A stretch of 64,000 bases of DNA from CAZNXJ01 sp964577115 (GTDB lineage Bacteria; Planctomycetota; Planctomycetia; Pirellulales; Pirellulaceae): positions 39,274 through 103,273 of the forward strand of contig CAZNXJ010000020.1 of assembly GCA_964577115.1 (NCBI GenBank), written 5' to 3'. Positions 43,467 through 53,040 of the stretch are shown piece by piece. Under the pieces are notes generated by a model, which did no database searches, was not told the DNA's origin, and saw only the letters and a program-made list of their open reading frames with translations. Both the position numbers and the translations under genes were made by a program. Each line of letters starts with the position of its first letter. The first letter of the stretch is position 1.

Positions 43467-44369
43467 TTACTGATTCCTTTCCAACACGTAGCGCGCGAGG
43501 CCTTCCAGGCCGATCGCGGCAGAGCCGAAAATCGTGAGTGCGTCGATGGCCTCGAGTACCAGCTCGCGCGCGCGGCGGCGGCTTTCGTCGACTCCGAGCA
43601 GCCCCGGGAACGTCAGCTTCCCGCGGTCTTCGTCCTTCCCCACACGTTTGCCCAACTGTTCGGCATCGCCGGAATAGTCGAGCAGGTCGTCGGTGATTTG
43701 AAAGGCGAGCCCCAATGCTTTGCCGTACCGGTCGAGTGCCGAAAACTGCTGTTCACTGGCCTCGGCGATGATCGCCCCCAGCCGCAACGAGGCCAGGAAC
43801 AAAGCTCCTGTTTTACGCCGATGGATCCGTTCGAGTTCGTGGAGCGTCCCGCCCGCGTTCTCGGCCGCCAGGTCATCGGCCTGCCCGCCCACCAGTTCGG
43901 TCGCCCCCGCCGCTCGAGCTAGCTCGGCCACACAGCGCGCCGCCGTGGCGGGTGGCGTATCGCGCGCGAGAATCTCGAAGGCATGTGCCAACAGGGCGTC
44001 ACCGGCCAAGATTGCGGTGGCCTCGCCGTACTTCGCATGACACGTGGGCAGACCCCGGCGCAGATCGTCGTCGTCCATGGCCGGCAGGTCGTCGTGGATC
44101 AGCGAGTACGTATGGACCATCTCGACCGCACACGCGGCCGGGAGCGCTTGACCAGAATCCATCCCGCAGGACTCGGCCGCCATTAACACGAGAATCGGCC
44201 GAAGGCGTTTGGCGGGGGCGAGCAAGCTGTGGCGAATGGCTTCTCGGAGCGTCGCTGGGCAACCCTCGCCATACCGCGTGTAGCGATCTAGTGCTCCGTC
44301 AATCCGTTCGCGCAGATTTCGAGCCGATTCGTGAAACACGGCCGTAGCCGTTGGAGGAACGCTCGCCAT
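43467..44369 (-). CDS. ispA: Polyprenyl (farnesyl/geranylgeranyl) diphosphate synthase
   Basis: A 300-residue short-chain prenyl synthase that condenses isopentenyl diphosphate with allylic diphosphates. The first Asp-rich motif (IHDDLPAMDDDDLRRG), CHAKYGEATAILAGDALLAHAFE, the RRKTGALF segment and the second Asp-rich motif (QITDDLLDYSG) are all present. The chain length (farnesyl or geranylgeranyl) cannot be fixed from sequence alone. It lies two bases before dxs and 154 bases after xseB. Its product is a possible donor for the UbiA-type enzyme at 2439-3377. Confidence 0.93.
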   Translation of the reverse strand: MASVPPTATAVFHESARNLRERIDGALDRYTRYGEGCPATLREAIRHSLLAPAKRLRPILVLMAAESCGMDSGQALPAACAVEMVHTYSLIHDDLPAMDDDDLRRGLPTCHAKYGEATAILAGDALLAHAFEILARDTPPATAARCVAELARAAGATELVGGQADDLAAENAGGTLHELERIHRRKTGALFLASLRLGAIIAEASEQQFSALDRYGKALGLAFQITDDLLDYSGDAEQLGKRVGKDEDRGKLTFPGLLGVDESRRRARELVLEAIDALTIFGSAAIGLEGLARYVLERNQ

Positions 44370-44523
44370 GGACGCCCGCTGGTTGGAGGGCCGAGTGAAA
44401 CCTGTAGGACACGCTGGACCGCGAGTGAAAACGGGCCGCCGGGAGGCGGCCGCCGGCTTTCAACCCGACGAAACTCCAGAGCAGCAACGATATTAGGCCA
44501 AATCGGCCGCTCTCGCGCCCATT

Positions 44524-44892
44524 CTAGAACAGGCCCTCGGGGTCGTCTACGTCGCCTGGCGCGGGGGTGGCGGGGCGCGGCCGCCGCGTCGTGTGGCTGC
44601 GGCGGCGTCCGCGCGCGGTTTGTTTCTCTTCAAGCGACATTTCTTCGTCCGACAACGGCTCCGTAAGCGGTTCGCCCTCGGCGTCCACGCCCGTCAGCAG
44701 TTCGACACGCCGCTCGGCTTCCTCCAGCAGCCGGTAACAGTGCTTGAGCTGCCGGATTCCATGCTCAAAACAATCCAGCGCGTCGCTCAAGTCGAGATCG
44801 CCGTCCTCAAGCCGCCGGACAGCCCGTTCCAGTTCGCCAAGCGCCTCTTCGAAACAGGGCGTCGGTTGTTCGTTGTTTGGGGGATCACTCAT
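44524..44892 (-). CDS. xseB: Exodeoxyribonuclease VII small subunit
   Basis: A 122-residue protein with the XseB helical core (CFEEALGELERAVRRLEDGDLDLSDALDCFEHGIRQLKHCYRLLEEAERRVELL), which binds the large subunit. The C-terminal 55 residues are an acidic then Arg-rich tail beyond the usual 80-residue length (SLEEKQTARGRRRSHTTRRPRPATPAPGDVDDPEGLF), so this copy is longer than most. It starts 30 bases after xseA and precedes ispA, as in many bacteria. Confidence 0.9.
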   Translation of the reverse strand: MSDPPNNEQPTPCFEEALGELERAVRRLEDGDLDLSDALDCFEHGIRQLKHCYRLLEEAERRVELLTGVDAEGEPLTEPLSDEEMSLEEKQTARGRRRSHTTRRPRPATPAPGDVDDPEGLF

Positions 44893-44922
44893 CGCTGGGC
44901 GAATTCCTTGCAGAGCGAAAGA

Positions 44923-46191
44923 TCAGGACGTTGTGCCTCGCGCCCCTTCGTCGGGCTCGGGTTCGGTCGCTTCGACTCGGCTGCGCACGCTGCCCGAACC
45001 GAGCTGCGTCACGAGCATGTCGCCGGCGGCCACGTCGCGCGCGTCGCGTAAGATCCGCCCGTCAGGGCCGCGTGTGACACTGTAGCCTCGGCGGAGCACG
45101 CCGAGCGGGCTGAGCGATTCGAGCTTGCCGCCGAGCGCGGCGAGACGCTGCCGAATCGACTCGCGCTGGCGCCGCATAACGTGGCGCAGGCGCAGCTCCA
45201 GTTCATCCACCTGCCGCTGACGTTGGCGCACTAGGTCGAGCGGCCGCGTGAGGACGGGACGCTCGGCGAGCCGCCGGACGCGGGCCCGCGCATCATCCAG
45301 CCGCCAGCGCAGACGCTGCGTGAGCCGGTGTTCGAAGCCTGCAATCAGCCGCCGCACTTCGTCGCTCGACGGTACAATCCGCTCGGCCGCTTCCGTCGGC
45401 GTCATCGCTCGGAGGTCCGCTGCGAGGTCAGCCAGCGTTACGTCGATCTCGTGGCCGATCGCCGCCACCACGGGAACCGGTGCCGCGCGGATCGCACGCA
45501 CCAGCGCCTCGTCATTGAAACAATGCAGGTCGTCGATGCTACCGCCGCCGCGCGCGATCACGATGACGTCTGGAAGAACCTTCAGACGCGCGATGGCCGC
45601 GAGCCCCTGCACGACTTCTTTGGCCGCTGTATTGCCCTGCACGCGTGCGGGGACGACGAGCACGCGCGTGCCTTTCCAACGCCGCCGCATGCACTCGAGG
45701 AAGTCGCGGATCGCCGCGCCCGTGGGGCTCGTAATGACGGCGACCGAGCGTGGAAATGGAGGCAGGGGACGTTTGTGAGCGGGATCGAAGAGACCTTCCT
45801 TCGCCAGCCGCTCATGGAGCTGCCGCAGGGCGAGCTGCTGTGCGCCGATGCCCAGCGGTTCGACCTGCCGCACGATCAGTTGATAACCGCCGCGTGGCGG
45901 ATAGACGTCGAGGTTCGCCAGGCAGACGATCTGTTGCCCGTCGGTCAGATCGAATTTCAAGCGCTGAGCGGTCGAGCGCCAGATGACGCTGCGAATCTGC
46001 GCGTGGTCGTCTTTGAGCGTGAAATAGATGTGTCCGGACTGCGGCCGGCCGACATCGGAAACCTCGCCACTGACCCACACCAGCGACAGCGATTCCTCAA
46101 GGATCTGCTTGATATGCGCGGTGAGCTGCGTGACGGTCAGTACTTCACGTTGCTTAGCCGGCGGCGGCTCGAACAGAGGAAGACGATCCAC
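44923..46191 (-). CDS. xseA: Exodeoxyribonuclease VII large subunit
   Basis: A 422-residue nuclease subunit that degrades single-stranded DNA from either end. The OB-fold N-terminus is clear (VLTVTQLTAHIKQILEESLSLVWVSGEVSDVG, SGHIYFTLKDDHAQIRSVIW), followed by the catalytic domain (FPRSVAVITSPTGAAIRDFL, DVIVIARGGGSIDDLHCFNDEALVRAI, VVAAIGHEIDVTLADLAAD, ATPTEAAE-like MTPTEAAERI) and a long coiled coil. The start is uncertain: the GTG at 46191 gives a normal N-terminus, while the frame stays open to a GTG at 46314 through low-complexity sequence. No ribosome binding site decides it. Confidence 0.9.
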   Translation of the reverse strand: MDRLPLFEPPPAKQREVLTVTQLTAHIKQILEESLSLVWVSGEVSDVGRPQSGHIYFTLKDDHAQIRSVIWRSTAQRLKFDLTDGQQIVCLANLDVYPPRGGYQLIVRQVEPLGIGAQQLALRQLHERLAKEGLFDPAHKRPLPPFPRSVAVITSPTGAAIRDFLECMRRRWKGTRVLVVPARVQGNTAAKEVVQGLAAIARLKVLPDVIVIARGGGSIDDLHCFNDEALVRAIRAAPVPVVAAIGHEIDVTLADLAADLRAMTPTEAAERIVPSSDEVRRLIAGFEHRLTQRLRWRLDDARARVRRLAERPVLTRPLDLVRQRQRQVDELELRLRHVMRRQRESIRQRLAALGGKLESLSPLGVLRRGYSVTRGPDGRILRDARDVAAGDMLVTQLGSGSVRSRVEATEPEPDEGARGTTS

Positions 46192-46370
46192 GGGTGAAAA
46201 AGGGTAAAGAGGAAGCGGGGTTTCGGGAGAGCGTTCCGGGGGGACAGGCAATTCTGTACTAAAGGCTAGCGTGTTTCCGGAGGCGGCAAAAGGTGCAAGC
46301 GACCACCCACGCACCAGGAGGCCGATGGCGCGCTACCGCCGCTGAGCTCAAGGGTCGAAGTGCCGCGGCT

Positions 46371-47090
46371 TCACGCCGCCTTCCGCCGCGCGGCTTCGGG
46401 ACGCGCCACGATTTCCCCCCGGATGCGCCCGCCGCGCTCGGCCCACTGCTCCGCAAACTCGGTCAGCTCGTTCAAATGCCGCTCCACCTTCACCCGCCAC
46501 CGCTCCAGCTCGTCCCGATCCGCTTCGGCCGGAACGTAGATCCGCGGACCCACCAGCGCGCGGGCTCGTGAATACAGCTTCGGGATGGCAAACCGATCCC
46601 AGGTCGACAGACGCCAGGGACGGTTGTAGCCAAGGCCGATGGCGACGAGCGGGATGCCGAGCCGCGAGGCGAGATAGATGGCGCCGGGCGCGAGCGTGCG
46701 ACGCGGCCCGCGCGGGCCGTCCGGCGTGATCGCCAGGTTCATGCCGCGATGATGAGTGAAAATTTCACGTAGCGCCGCTGCGCCGCTGCGGTTCGTCGAG
46801 CCGCGGACGGTGCCAAAGCCCAGGTGCCGCGCCGCCTGTGCCAGCCATTCCGCATCGAGATGGCGGCTCACCAACATCGAGATGTTGCAGTTGCCGCGGA
46901 GCGTGATCAAAAACGGGATGTACTCGTGCCAGAACAAGTAAATCACCGGGCCGACAAAATCGGGATGCGCCGGGTCCGCCTCGCGTTCGTACAAGGCGCC
47001 ACGGCAATCCAACGTTCCCATCCAGCGCTTGACGAGCGACGCGAGAAGCAACCCGCCCACCTTCTGTGCGAACGGCACTTTGCGATCCAT
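46371..47090 (-). CDS. DUF374 lysophospholipid acyltransferase-like protein
   Basis: A 239-residue protein of the DUF374 family, related to lipid A and glycerolipid acyltransferases. It has a hydrophobic N-terminal helix (VGGLLLASLVKRWMGTL), an HxxxxD-like start (YLFWHEYIPFLI), DAEWLAQAARHLGFGTVRGSTNRSGAAALREI and AITPDGPRGPRRTLAPGAIYLASRLGIPLVAIGLGY. It probably acts at the inner membrane in envelope lipid synthesis. It lies between dapF and xseA on the same strand, which fits an envelope role. The acyl donor and acceptor are not known. Confidence 0.83.
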   Translation of the reverse strand: MDRKVPFAQKVGGLLLASLVKRWMGTLDCRGALYEREADPAHPDFVGPVIYLFWHEYIPFLITLRGNCNISMLVSRHLDAEWLAQAARHLGFGTVRGSTNRSGAAALREIFTHHRGMNLAITPDGPRGPRRTLAPGAIYLASRLGIPLVAIGLGYNRPWRLSTWDRFAIPKLYSRARALVGPRIYVPAEADRDELERWRVKVERHLNELTEFAEQWAERGGRIRGEIVARPEAARRKAA

Positions 47091-47112
47091 CGCGGGGAGT
47101 CCTTTTAGGGGA

Positions 47113-47140
47113 GGGTTCAGGATTTAGGGTTTAGAGTTCA
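47113..47140 (+). repeat. Four degenerate heptamers of the GGGTTCA type
   Basis: GGGTTCA, GGATTTA, GGGTTTA, GAGTTCA follow one another without gaps. Nearby AGGGGGCGAAAGTTCCGG resembles a stretch of the 37.6-37.8 kb spacer read on the other strand (AGGGGGCGAAGGTTTCGG), so the two spacers share related sequence. Confidence 0.55.
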
Positions 47141-47218
47141 GCGGCGTAAGGGTAGGGGGCGAAAGTTCCGGATGCTGGGCTCGGGGCGGAAAGGGACCGA
47201 GGATTCGATGATGAGGGG

Positions 47219-48058
47219 TCAGGATTGTGTCAGCTCGCCGGAGAAGACTTCTACGGCGGGGCCCGTTTTGTAAACGTGACCGTCCGCTTCGTTCCATTCG
47301 AGCTTCAGGTCGCCGCCGAGCAGGTGGTTGAGGATTTGCCGCTCGGTACGCCCCGACAGGACGCCGGCGACGCAGACGGCGCTGGCGCCGGTGCCGCAGG
47401 CGAGCGTTTCTCCGGTCCCGCGTTCCCAGGTCCGCTGCCGCACTTCGGTGCGGCTCAGCACCTCGACGAACTCGACATTCGTCCGCGCCGGGAACCGGCG
47501 GTCGACTTCGATCTTCGGTCCGAGCTCGAGCACCATCTGATCGGTGATCTCGGGAACGAACACGACGCAATGCGGATTGCCCATGGAAACGCACGTCACC
47601 CGCAGCTCGACGCCGTCAATCACAAACGGATGATCGACGACGGGGCTCGTTTCGAATGTCGTCGGGATGTTTGCCGCATCGAGAATCGGTTCCCCCATAT
47701 CGACGCGCACGCGCTGAACTTTGCCCCCCTCGACTTCCACGAACAGCGTCAGCACGCCTCGTCCGGTCTCGATCTTCAGCGTGTCGCGGCGGCAAATGCC
47801 GTGATCGTAGACGTACTTGGCGACACAGCGGATGCCATTGCCGCACATTTCGGATTCGGATCCGTCCGCATTGAACATCTGCATCCGAGCATCCGCGACT
47901 TCGGATGGACGGATCAGGATCAGTCCGTCACCGCCAATGCCGAAATGGCGGTCGGAGAGGGTCCGGGCAAGCTCGATCGGGTTGTTGGGCGCGGGCTGCT
48001 GGAAGCAATCGACGTAGATGTAGTCGTTGCCGGCGCCGTGCATCTTGGTAAAGCGCAT
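47219..48058 (-). CDS. dapF: Diaminopimelate epimerase
   Basis: A 279-residue cofactor-free epimerase turning LL- into meso-diaminopimelate for lysine and peptidoglycan. Both catalytic cysteines are present: Cys72 in MCGNGIRCVAKY and Cys221 in LACGTGASAV. The N-terminus (MRFTKMHGAGNDYIYVD) and SMGNPHCVVFV are diagnostic. Its presence bears on planctomycete cell walls, which were long thought to lack peptidoglycan. It precedes the DUF374 gene by 128 bases. Confidence 0.95.
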   Translation of the reverse strand: MRFTKMHGAGNDYIYVDCFQQPAPNNPIELARTLSDRHFGIGGDGLILIRPSEVADARMQMFNADGSESEMCGNGIRCVAKYVYDHGICRRDTLKIETGRGVLTLFVEVEGGKVQRVRVDMGEPILDAANIPTTFETSPVVDHPFVIDGVELRVTCVSMGNPHCVVFVPEITDQMVLELGPKIEVDRRFPARTNVEFVEVLSRTEVRQRTWERGTGETLACGTGASAVCVAGVLSGRTERQILNHLLGGDLKLEWNEADGHVYKTGPAVEVFSGELTQS

Positions 48059-48167
48059 CGATGGGTCTCAAACAGTCTCGAACGGTGGGGGGGCGTCGTC
48101 GCCGGGACCACCGTTTCACATCTATTTCTTGGATGAGATCACGAATAACAGGAAAGAGGCGAATTCG

Positions 48168-48488
48168 CTAGCCGGACAAATCGAGCTGGGTGCCGCGTTC
48201 GCCGTGCGGATCCGGGGCCCGCTGGGGCTCGGATGGCTCGCCGTCACCCGAACTTTTCCCAGCGCCAGGCGGCTCTTCCCAGAGCCGGCGTCCGTCGGCG
48301 TCCCGGTCCGAGGCCTCGTGTTGTTCCGAAGATTCTCCAATTCCCGCGGCCGACTCGGCCTTCAAACCCGACTGCGTCGCGCGGCTCTGATCGCTCGCTT
48401 GCTGCGCCGTTCGGTCGCTGTCCTGCTGCGTCTGCGCGAGCGGCAATCCGGCGTACGGCGCCGCGCCGCCCGTGGGGCCGATACTCAT
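48168..48488 (-). CDS. Small hydrophilic conserved protein
   Basis: A 106-residue, very polar and probably disordered protein (MSIGPTGGAAPYAGLPLAQT, then Gln/Ser/Glu/Asp-rich sequence with AAGIGESSEQHEASDRDADGRRLWEEP). Its start overlaps the stop of the AsmA-like gene by four bases (ATGA), which supports a real, coupled gene despite its composition. I have the impression that proteins of this N-terminus recur in planctomycetes, but have no function to offer. Confidence 0.6.
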   Translation of the reverse strand: MSIGPTGGAAPYAGLPLAQTQQDSDRTAQQASDQSRATQSGLKAESAAGIGESSEQHEASDRDADGRRLWEEPPGAGKSSGDGEPSEPQRAPDPHGERGTQLDLSG

Positions 48489-51400
48489 AGCTCCGTCCTC
48501 AACAACTGCTGAAGGGTTTCATTCAGCTCGGGGAAGGGCCGAGCCAGAACGACGGGCTGCTGAAGGGTTCCTGTGACTTCGATGCCGAGCACGTTCCGAG
48601 CGGCCTCTTTGGCCAGCGGGCGGAACCAGGGAAGCTGTAGTTCCTCGCGGCCGAAGACCGCATAAAACTCGAGATCCAGTTGGCGCTGCGCGTTCATCTC
48701 GCCGTTCCCAATCAGGCTAATCGCATCGCCCTGGAGCGCGATCCGATCGAAGTAGGCGCGTTCGCCTTCGATCCGTAGCCGCATGTCGCTGTTGGTGAAC
48801 GCGGTCGGATCCGGAGCTTTGACGTTGGGCAATTTGAGCAGCGCGACCATCAGTGGCAGTTGGTAGATGTCCGCGTCGAACAGGCGGATGTTGCTTTCTC
48901 CGCGCCACGTGTGCCGCGCCCCCGCCTGACCGGACAGCCGGAGCGACGCGAACGTGCGGCCGCTCACGTCAGCCACGAGGCCTTCGGCTTCCGATGCAAT
49001 ACGTGCGAGATCCGCTTCGGCCAGCGCCGCGAACACCTCAAACCGCCGCTCGGCACTGGTATCGATATGCCCATCCAATGCGAGTTGCCCATCGAAGACG
49101 CGTGCCGAAACCGAACGAGGGGCTCCGGACGGGCTGGGTGCCGCATCCGCGGCGGCACCGACAAACAGCCGGTCGGCGTCCAGCCGCAGCGGGCCGCGGA
49201 TCTGCGAGAAATGAACCCCGCGAGCGACGAGCGAATCGACATGTAGTTCCGCCCGATTTTCCAGCATGCCGCGCCGTGCCTGGCCGCGCAGGTCAATTCC
49301 GCCACGAACATGTTCCAGTGCCACGCCGCATTGCAGATGCCCATCTTCCATATCCAGGTGGAGCGCCCAATCGGCTTCGATGTTCCCGGGCTGGCCATCG
49401 TAATCCGCAAACCTCATTTCCCCCGCCAGGCTGACGGGGCCTTGAACGGTAACGCGTCCGAGCGGCTGGGCAAGGCGCGGTGGCAAGGCTGCCAATAGCT
49501 GGTCGTCGACCGTCAGATCCTCGACATCGAGCACCGGGATGTTCATCGACCATTTGCCGTTCGAGTCGTACTCGCAGACGCCCTCGAATCGTTTCAGCCG
49601 AGTCGTCCCGTGCTCGGCTTGCACGTTCTCGATCGTGACCACGCCGCGCGCGAAGTGGAATTGGCCGGTGACATTGTCCCATCGGTACGGAAACCAGGCT
49701 GGTCGCAGCGAGAGGCTGCGGCCCTCGACGTTTTGCTGCGGCGGCCATTTCTGACCCTGGACTTCGACGTCCAACTGGCGCGTGTGCCGGTCGAAGCCGA
49801 TTGTGACGAGCAGGTGGTCGAGCGATCCCCGCGGCTCGAGCTTCGACCAGAGCCGCCGCAGGTCCTCGCGCAGCGCACCACGCAGCGATTCCTCGAGCGG
49901 CACGTCGGTACATTCGAAATGCAGTTCCAGATGCGGCCGATCGGTGCGTTCGGAATCCCAACTGCCGCGCGCGACGAGAAACGCACTATCGTTGCGTCCG
50001 GTCAGGCGCGTGAAGCTCCACCGACCGTTCTCGACCGTGACCGTTCCTTGGATCCGATCGATCGGATACGGGAACTTTTCGTACCGCATCGCGCAGTTAC
50101 GCAGATGGATTTCGAGGCGCTTTTCGAATTTCTCCTGATCGGGATGCCGGCGTTCGAATCGGCCGAACAGCTCAATCATGCCGCTCGGCTGAAGCGAGCG
50201 AACGAGCCGCTCGGGCTTCTCGCCCAACGCGCGAATCAGGGCCTCATCGAGCGGGATCGCGCCATCCGTTTCGATTTCGGCCCACCCGGTCGCTCGGTCC
50301 GCCAGGTTGGTCGCTTCACACCTTAGGTGGACCGTCTTGCCGCTGATCGGCATCTGCAAGTTGCCTTGCAGTATGCCGTCGTGCACGCGCAGCCGCCCCA
50401 CGGCGTTGTGCACGCGGTAAGGAAACTTGTGGTACGTGAACGAAACGTCGGGCAAGTCGATCGTTACGTCGGGCCGGTACTGCCGGCCGTCGAAAGAAAC
50501 CACCAGGGCAATGTTCGCTCGGCCAGCCGGCAGGAACTTGTCCCAAAGCGTTTTCAGTTTCGCGGGCAGCATCCCGGGCAGGCGGTGGTCGAGCGGGAAA
50601 TTGCGCGTCTCCGCTTTGAGCAGCAGGGGGCTCGACGGATCCAGACCGCTGCGTACCAGCTCCAGCTGAAACTCGGCGGCGCCCAGCCGAGCGCGTGCGT
50701 TTTCGATTCGCAACCCGTCATGGCCCAAGTGGAAATCGGCGGATAGGTCGGTCAGCGAATAAGGCAGCAATTCGTCCTTGATCCAGCCGTCCGCGAAACG
50801 TCCATCGACGGAGTACTCGAAGCGCCCCGCGTCGCGCAGCGCCTGAAATGTCAGCTCGGCCTTGCCTCGCAGCGTCGCCAGCGGCCGTAGCTGCGCGGCG
50901 GCATCGGCCGGCGCCTTGTTGACGAGCGAAGGCGTAATTTTGATGTCCTGGACTTCGCCTTGAATTGACCACTGGCCGGTTTGTGCGTGCCAGTTTCCTG
51001 TCACCTTCGCCTGCCGGAAGTCAGCCCCCGAACACGTGCCCGCGATGTGCCACGGCGGCTCCATCGCACCGCGCGCCGCACCACGCCGCTGAACCATCAT
51101 TTGAATGGAATGCAGCTCCACCGGTTCGCCGCCGCCGGGCGTGTTGGACCAGTGCAGTTCGCCATCTTCAATGACGATCAACGGTGGCTCGGCATTCCTA
51201 CTCAGCTGCGGCAGCGGCAGTAGTTGTTCGAGCGAGCTCGTGCCGCCGGCGGCACGAGCCGAGCGTAGCTTTGGGCGGCGGAGGACGACTTGGCGGGCGC
51301 GCAGATCGCCCGCCGCCAGGCTCTGAAGGGCCGTTTCACAGCGCACGAGGATCTCATCGATCGCGACCAGGTGCCCTAATTGCGGATCGCTGCGTGGATC

Positions 51401-51652
51401 GCGGATCGTCAACCCGCGCAGCTCAATCCCTACGCCCGGCACGCGCTCGGCACCCCGCAGGCGTACTTCGAGACTCTTGTAATGCCGCGAAAGCCGCTCC
51501 TGAACTTCCGTCCGGATCAGTTCATTCACATACTGATCGGCGAGCGGCACGAGCGCAATCGTCCCGAGCGCAAGTACGAGCAGCACGGTCGCCGCTCGCC
51601 GCACGCGCCGCAGCAGTCGCTTCCATCCCTGGTTCGCGGCGGGACTCGTCAC
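48485..51652 (-). CDS. Very large AsmA-like membrane-anchored protein
   Basis: A 1055-residue protein with one N-terminal membrane helix (about residues 21-39, ATVLLVLALGTIALVPLA) and a long beta-rich body ending in an AsmA-like C-terminal domain (WRGESNIRLFDADIYQLPLMVALLKL, LDLEFYAVFGREELQLPWFRPLAKEAARNVLGIEVTGTLQQP). Proteins of this group (AsmA, TamB, YhdP) span the periplasm and are linked to lipid transport to the outer membrane. The GTG at 51652 overlaps the stop of the glycosyltransferase gene by four bases (GTGA) and has GAGGTGG upstream, fixing the start. Its own stop overlaps the next small gene. Confidence 0.8.
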   Translation of the reverse strand: MTSPAANQGWKRLLRRVRRAATVLLVLALGTIALVPLADQYVNELIRTEVQERLSRHYKSLEVRLRGAERVPGVGIELRGLTIRDPRSDPQLGHLVAIDEILVRCETALQSLAAGDLRARQVVLRRPKLRSARAAGGTSSLEQLLPLPQLSRNAEPPLIVIEDGELHWSNTPGGGEPVELHSIQMMVQRRGAARGAMEPPWHIAGTCSGADFRQAKVTGNWHAQTGQWSIQGEVQDIKITPSLVNKAPADAAAQLRPLATLRGKAELTFQALRDAGRFEYSVDGRFADGWIKDELLPYSLTDLSADFHLGHDGLRIENARARLGAAEFQLELVRSGLDPSSPLLLKAETRNFPLDHRLPGMLPAKLKTLWDKFLPAGRANIALVVSFDGRQYRPDVTIDLPDVSFTYHKFPYRVHNAVGRLRVHDGILQGNLQMPISGKTVHLRCEATNLADRATGWAEIETDGAIPLDEALIRALGEKPERLVRSLQPSGMIELFGRFERRHPDQEKFEKRLEIHLRNCAMRYEKFPYPIDRIQGTVTVENGRWSFTRLTGRNDSAFLVARGSWDSERTDRPHLELHFECTDVPLEESLRGALREDLRRLWSKLEPRGSLDHLLVTIGFDRHTRQLDVEVQGQKWPPQQNVEGRSLSLRPAWFPYRWDNVTGQFHFARGVVTIENVQAEHGTTRLKRFEGVCEYDSNGKWSMNIPVLDVEDLTVDDQLLAALPPRLAQPLGRVTVQGPVSLAGEMRFADYDGQPGNIEADWALHLDMEDGHLQCGVALEHVRGGIDLRGQARRGMLENRAELHVDSLVARGVHFSQIRGPLRLDADRLFVGAAADAAPSPSGAPRSVSARVFDGQLALDGHIDTSAERRFEVFAALAEADLARIASEAEGLVADVSGRTFASLRLSGQAGARHTWRGESNIRLFDADIYQLPLMVALLKLPNVKAPDPTAFTNSDMRLRIEGERAYFDRIALQGDAISLIGNGEMNAQRQLDLEFYAVFGREELQLPWFRPLAKEAARNVLGIEVTGTLQQPVVLARPFPELNETLQQLLRTEL

Positions 51653-52884
51653 GCTTTCCACCTCGCCCAACGTTCACCGAGCCACGCTCCGGCCAGTACG
51701 AACAAGGCCAACATCGCCGGTTCACGGTAACGCATCGAACTGACGAAAATCACATGCAGCAGCGTCAGGTACACCGCAGGCAGCCAAGCCAGCCACTCGC
51801 TTCGCCCAAACCGAATAAGTCCCAACACGACCAGCACCACCGACGGGATGTAGGTCGTCGCTGTGATCCACCGGAGTAGTCCGCCTTGCAGTTCAGCAGC
51901 GTTGGGCCAGGCGTTCCACATGCGGACGAGTTTGACACCGACGAGCTGCAAGACACGCGTGGGGTTTTCACGTGCCCACTGGACCGAGGCATCGCGCATG
52001 CGCCGGTCGAGCAGGTATTCGAAGGATTCTCCCGGCGGTAATCGACCCGCGTCACGCTCGGCACGCAGCTCGCGCTGAAACCGCGCGACAAACCGCATGT
52101 CACTCGCACCGGTCGCCGCCGGATTCAGCCCGTCGTAAAGGCTCGCTCCGACTTGCAGGGTTGTTAGTACGAAATGACCGGTCACCTGGTAGTTGCGATA
52201 CCACCAGGGGCTCATCACGGCGATCAGGCCCGCGAACGCCAGGGCGACGATCGTGACGTGCCGCCGATAGTCGGCCGCGAAGACGAGCCCCACGAGGCCG
52301 GCGAGCGGCAGGAACAAGAGCCAGCTAGGGCGTGCCAGCGTGGCGGCTCCGGCGAGCAGCCCGGCCGAGACGGCCCAGCCGGCGCGGCGAGCATTGTTCG
52401 TCGCTCGCTGAGCACGAACCCAGGCCACCAGGTTCAGTAGCATGAGCGGACAGAAGAGCATTTCGCTCAGGACGAGAACGCTGAGCGAGATCGCCCCAGG
52501 ATAGATGGCTGCCATCGCGCCGGCGGCTCGCGCGGCAAGCGGCCCAGCCAGAAGCCACGACCAGTACATGACGAGCGCGACGCTGAACGTACCGAGCAGT
52601 GCGCCGAGCACTCGCGTGGCATAGACGGCGGCTAGGGTATCACCGAACAGCCGTTGGCTGACGCTCAGCATCAGCGGATAGCCCGGCGTGCGGAATACGC
52701 GGGCATCGCGGCTCCCAAACTGGTAGGGCTCGCCGCGGGCAATCGTTCTGCCCAGCGCCCAGTAGCTCTCGCTATCCGGCATGGCAAACCGCTGGCCGAC
52801 GGGCAGCCGCTGCTGCCACCACACGGCCGCTGTCAGGCGGGCTAGTAAAGCCACGGCGAGAATGGCGAAAATCCAGGCGCGCAT
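51649..52884 (-). CDS. GT39-type membrane glycosyltransferase
   Basis: A 411-residue polytopic enzyme of the ArnT/PMT-like family, which moves sugars from polyprenyl phosphate carriers on the outer face of the inner membrane. It has about ten helices, an acidic first loop (MPDSESYWALGRTIARGEPYQFGS) where the catalytic Asp lies in the family, and FRTPGYPLML, also typical. The acceptor is unknown. It is translationally coupled to the AsmA-like gene (four-base overlap). The ATG at 52884 is chosen because the first membrane helix follows directly. Confidence 0.8.
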   Translation of the reverse strand: MRAWIFAILAVALLARLTAAVWWQQRLPVGQRFAMPDSESYWALGRTIARGEPYQFGSRDARVFRTPGYPLMLSVSQRLFGDTLAAVYATRVLGALLGTFSVALVMYWSWLLAGPLAARAAGAMAAIYPGAISLSVLVLSEMLFCPLMLLNLVAWVRAQRATNNARRAGWAVSAGLLAGAATLARPSWLLFLPLAGLVGLVFAADYRRHVTIVALAFAGLIAVMSPWWYRNYQVTGHFVLTTLQVGASLYDGLNPAATGASDMRFVARFQRELRAERDAGRLPPGESFEYLLDRRMRDASVQWARENPTRVLQLVGVKLVRMWNAWPNAAELQGGLLRWITATTYIPSVVLVVLGLIRFGRSEWLAWLPAVYLTLLHVIFVSSMRYREPAMLALFVLAGAWLGERWARWKA

Positions 52885-53040
52885 TGACAACGGTTCGCGG
52901 TTCCCAAGGTCTGAGAGAGGTAGGCCGGCGGATCGTACGGCAGACATTACCAGAGGGTCAAGCGAAACTGGGGAGGCAAGGGAAAATGGGGTGGGTTCGG
53001 ATGCTGCGGCGGTGCTGGGATCATGGGGACCGAGACGCCA

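Noticed and set aside
41653..43473. Long open frame of 606 codons on the plus strand opposite dxs
   Set aside because: It is the mirror of a highly conserved dxs coding sequence in GC-rich DNA; its product is Arg/His/Ala-rich with no family features.
46192..46314. Upstream extension of xseA to a GTG at 46314
   Set aside because: The extra 41 residues are low-complexity and unlike the family, and neither start has a ribosome binding site; kept as a noted alternative.
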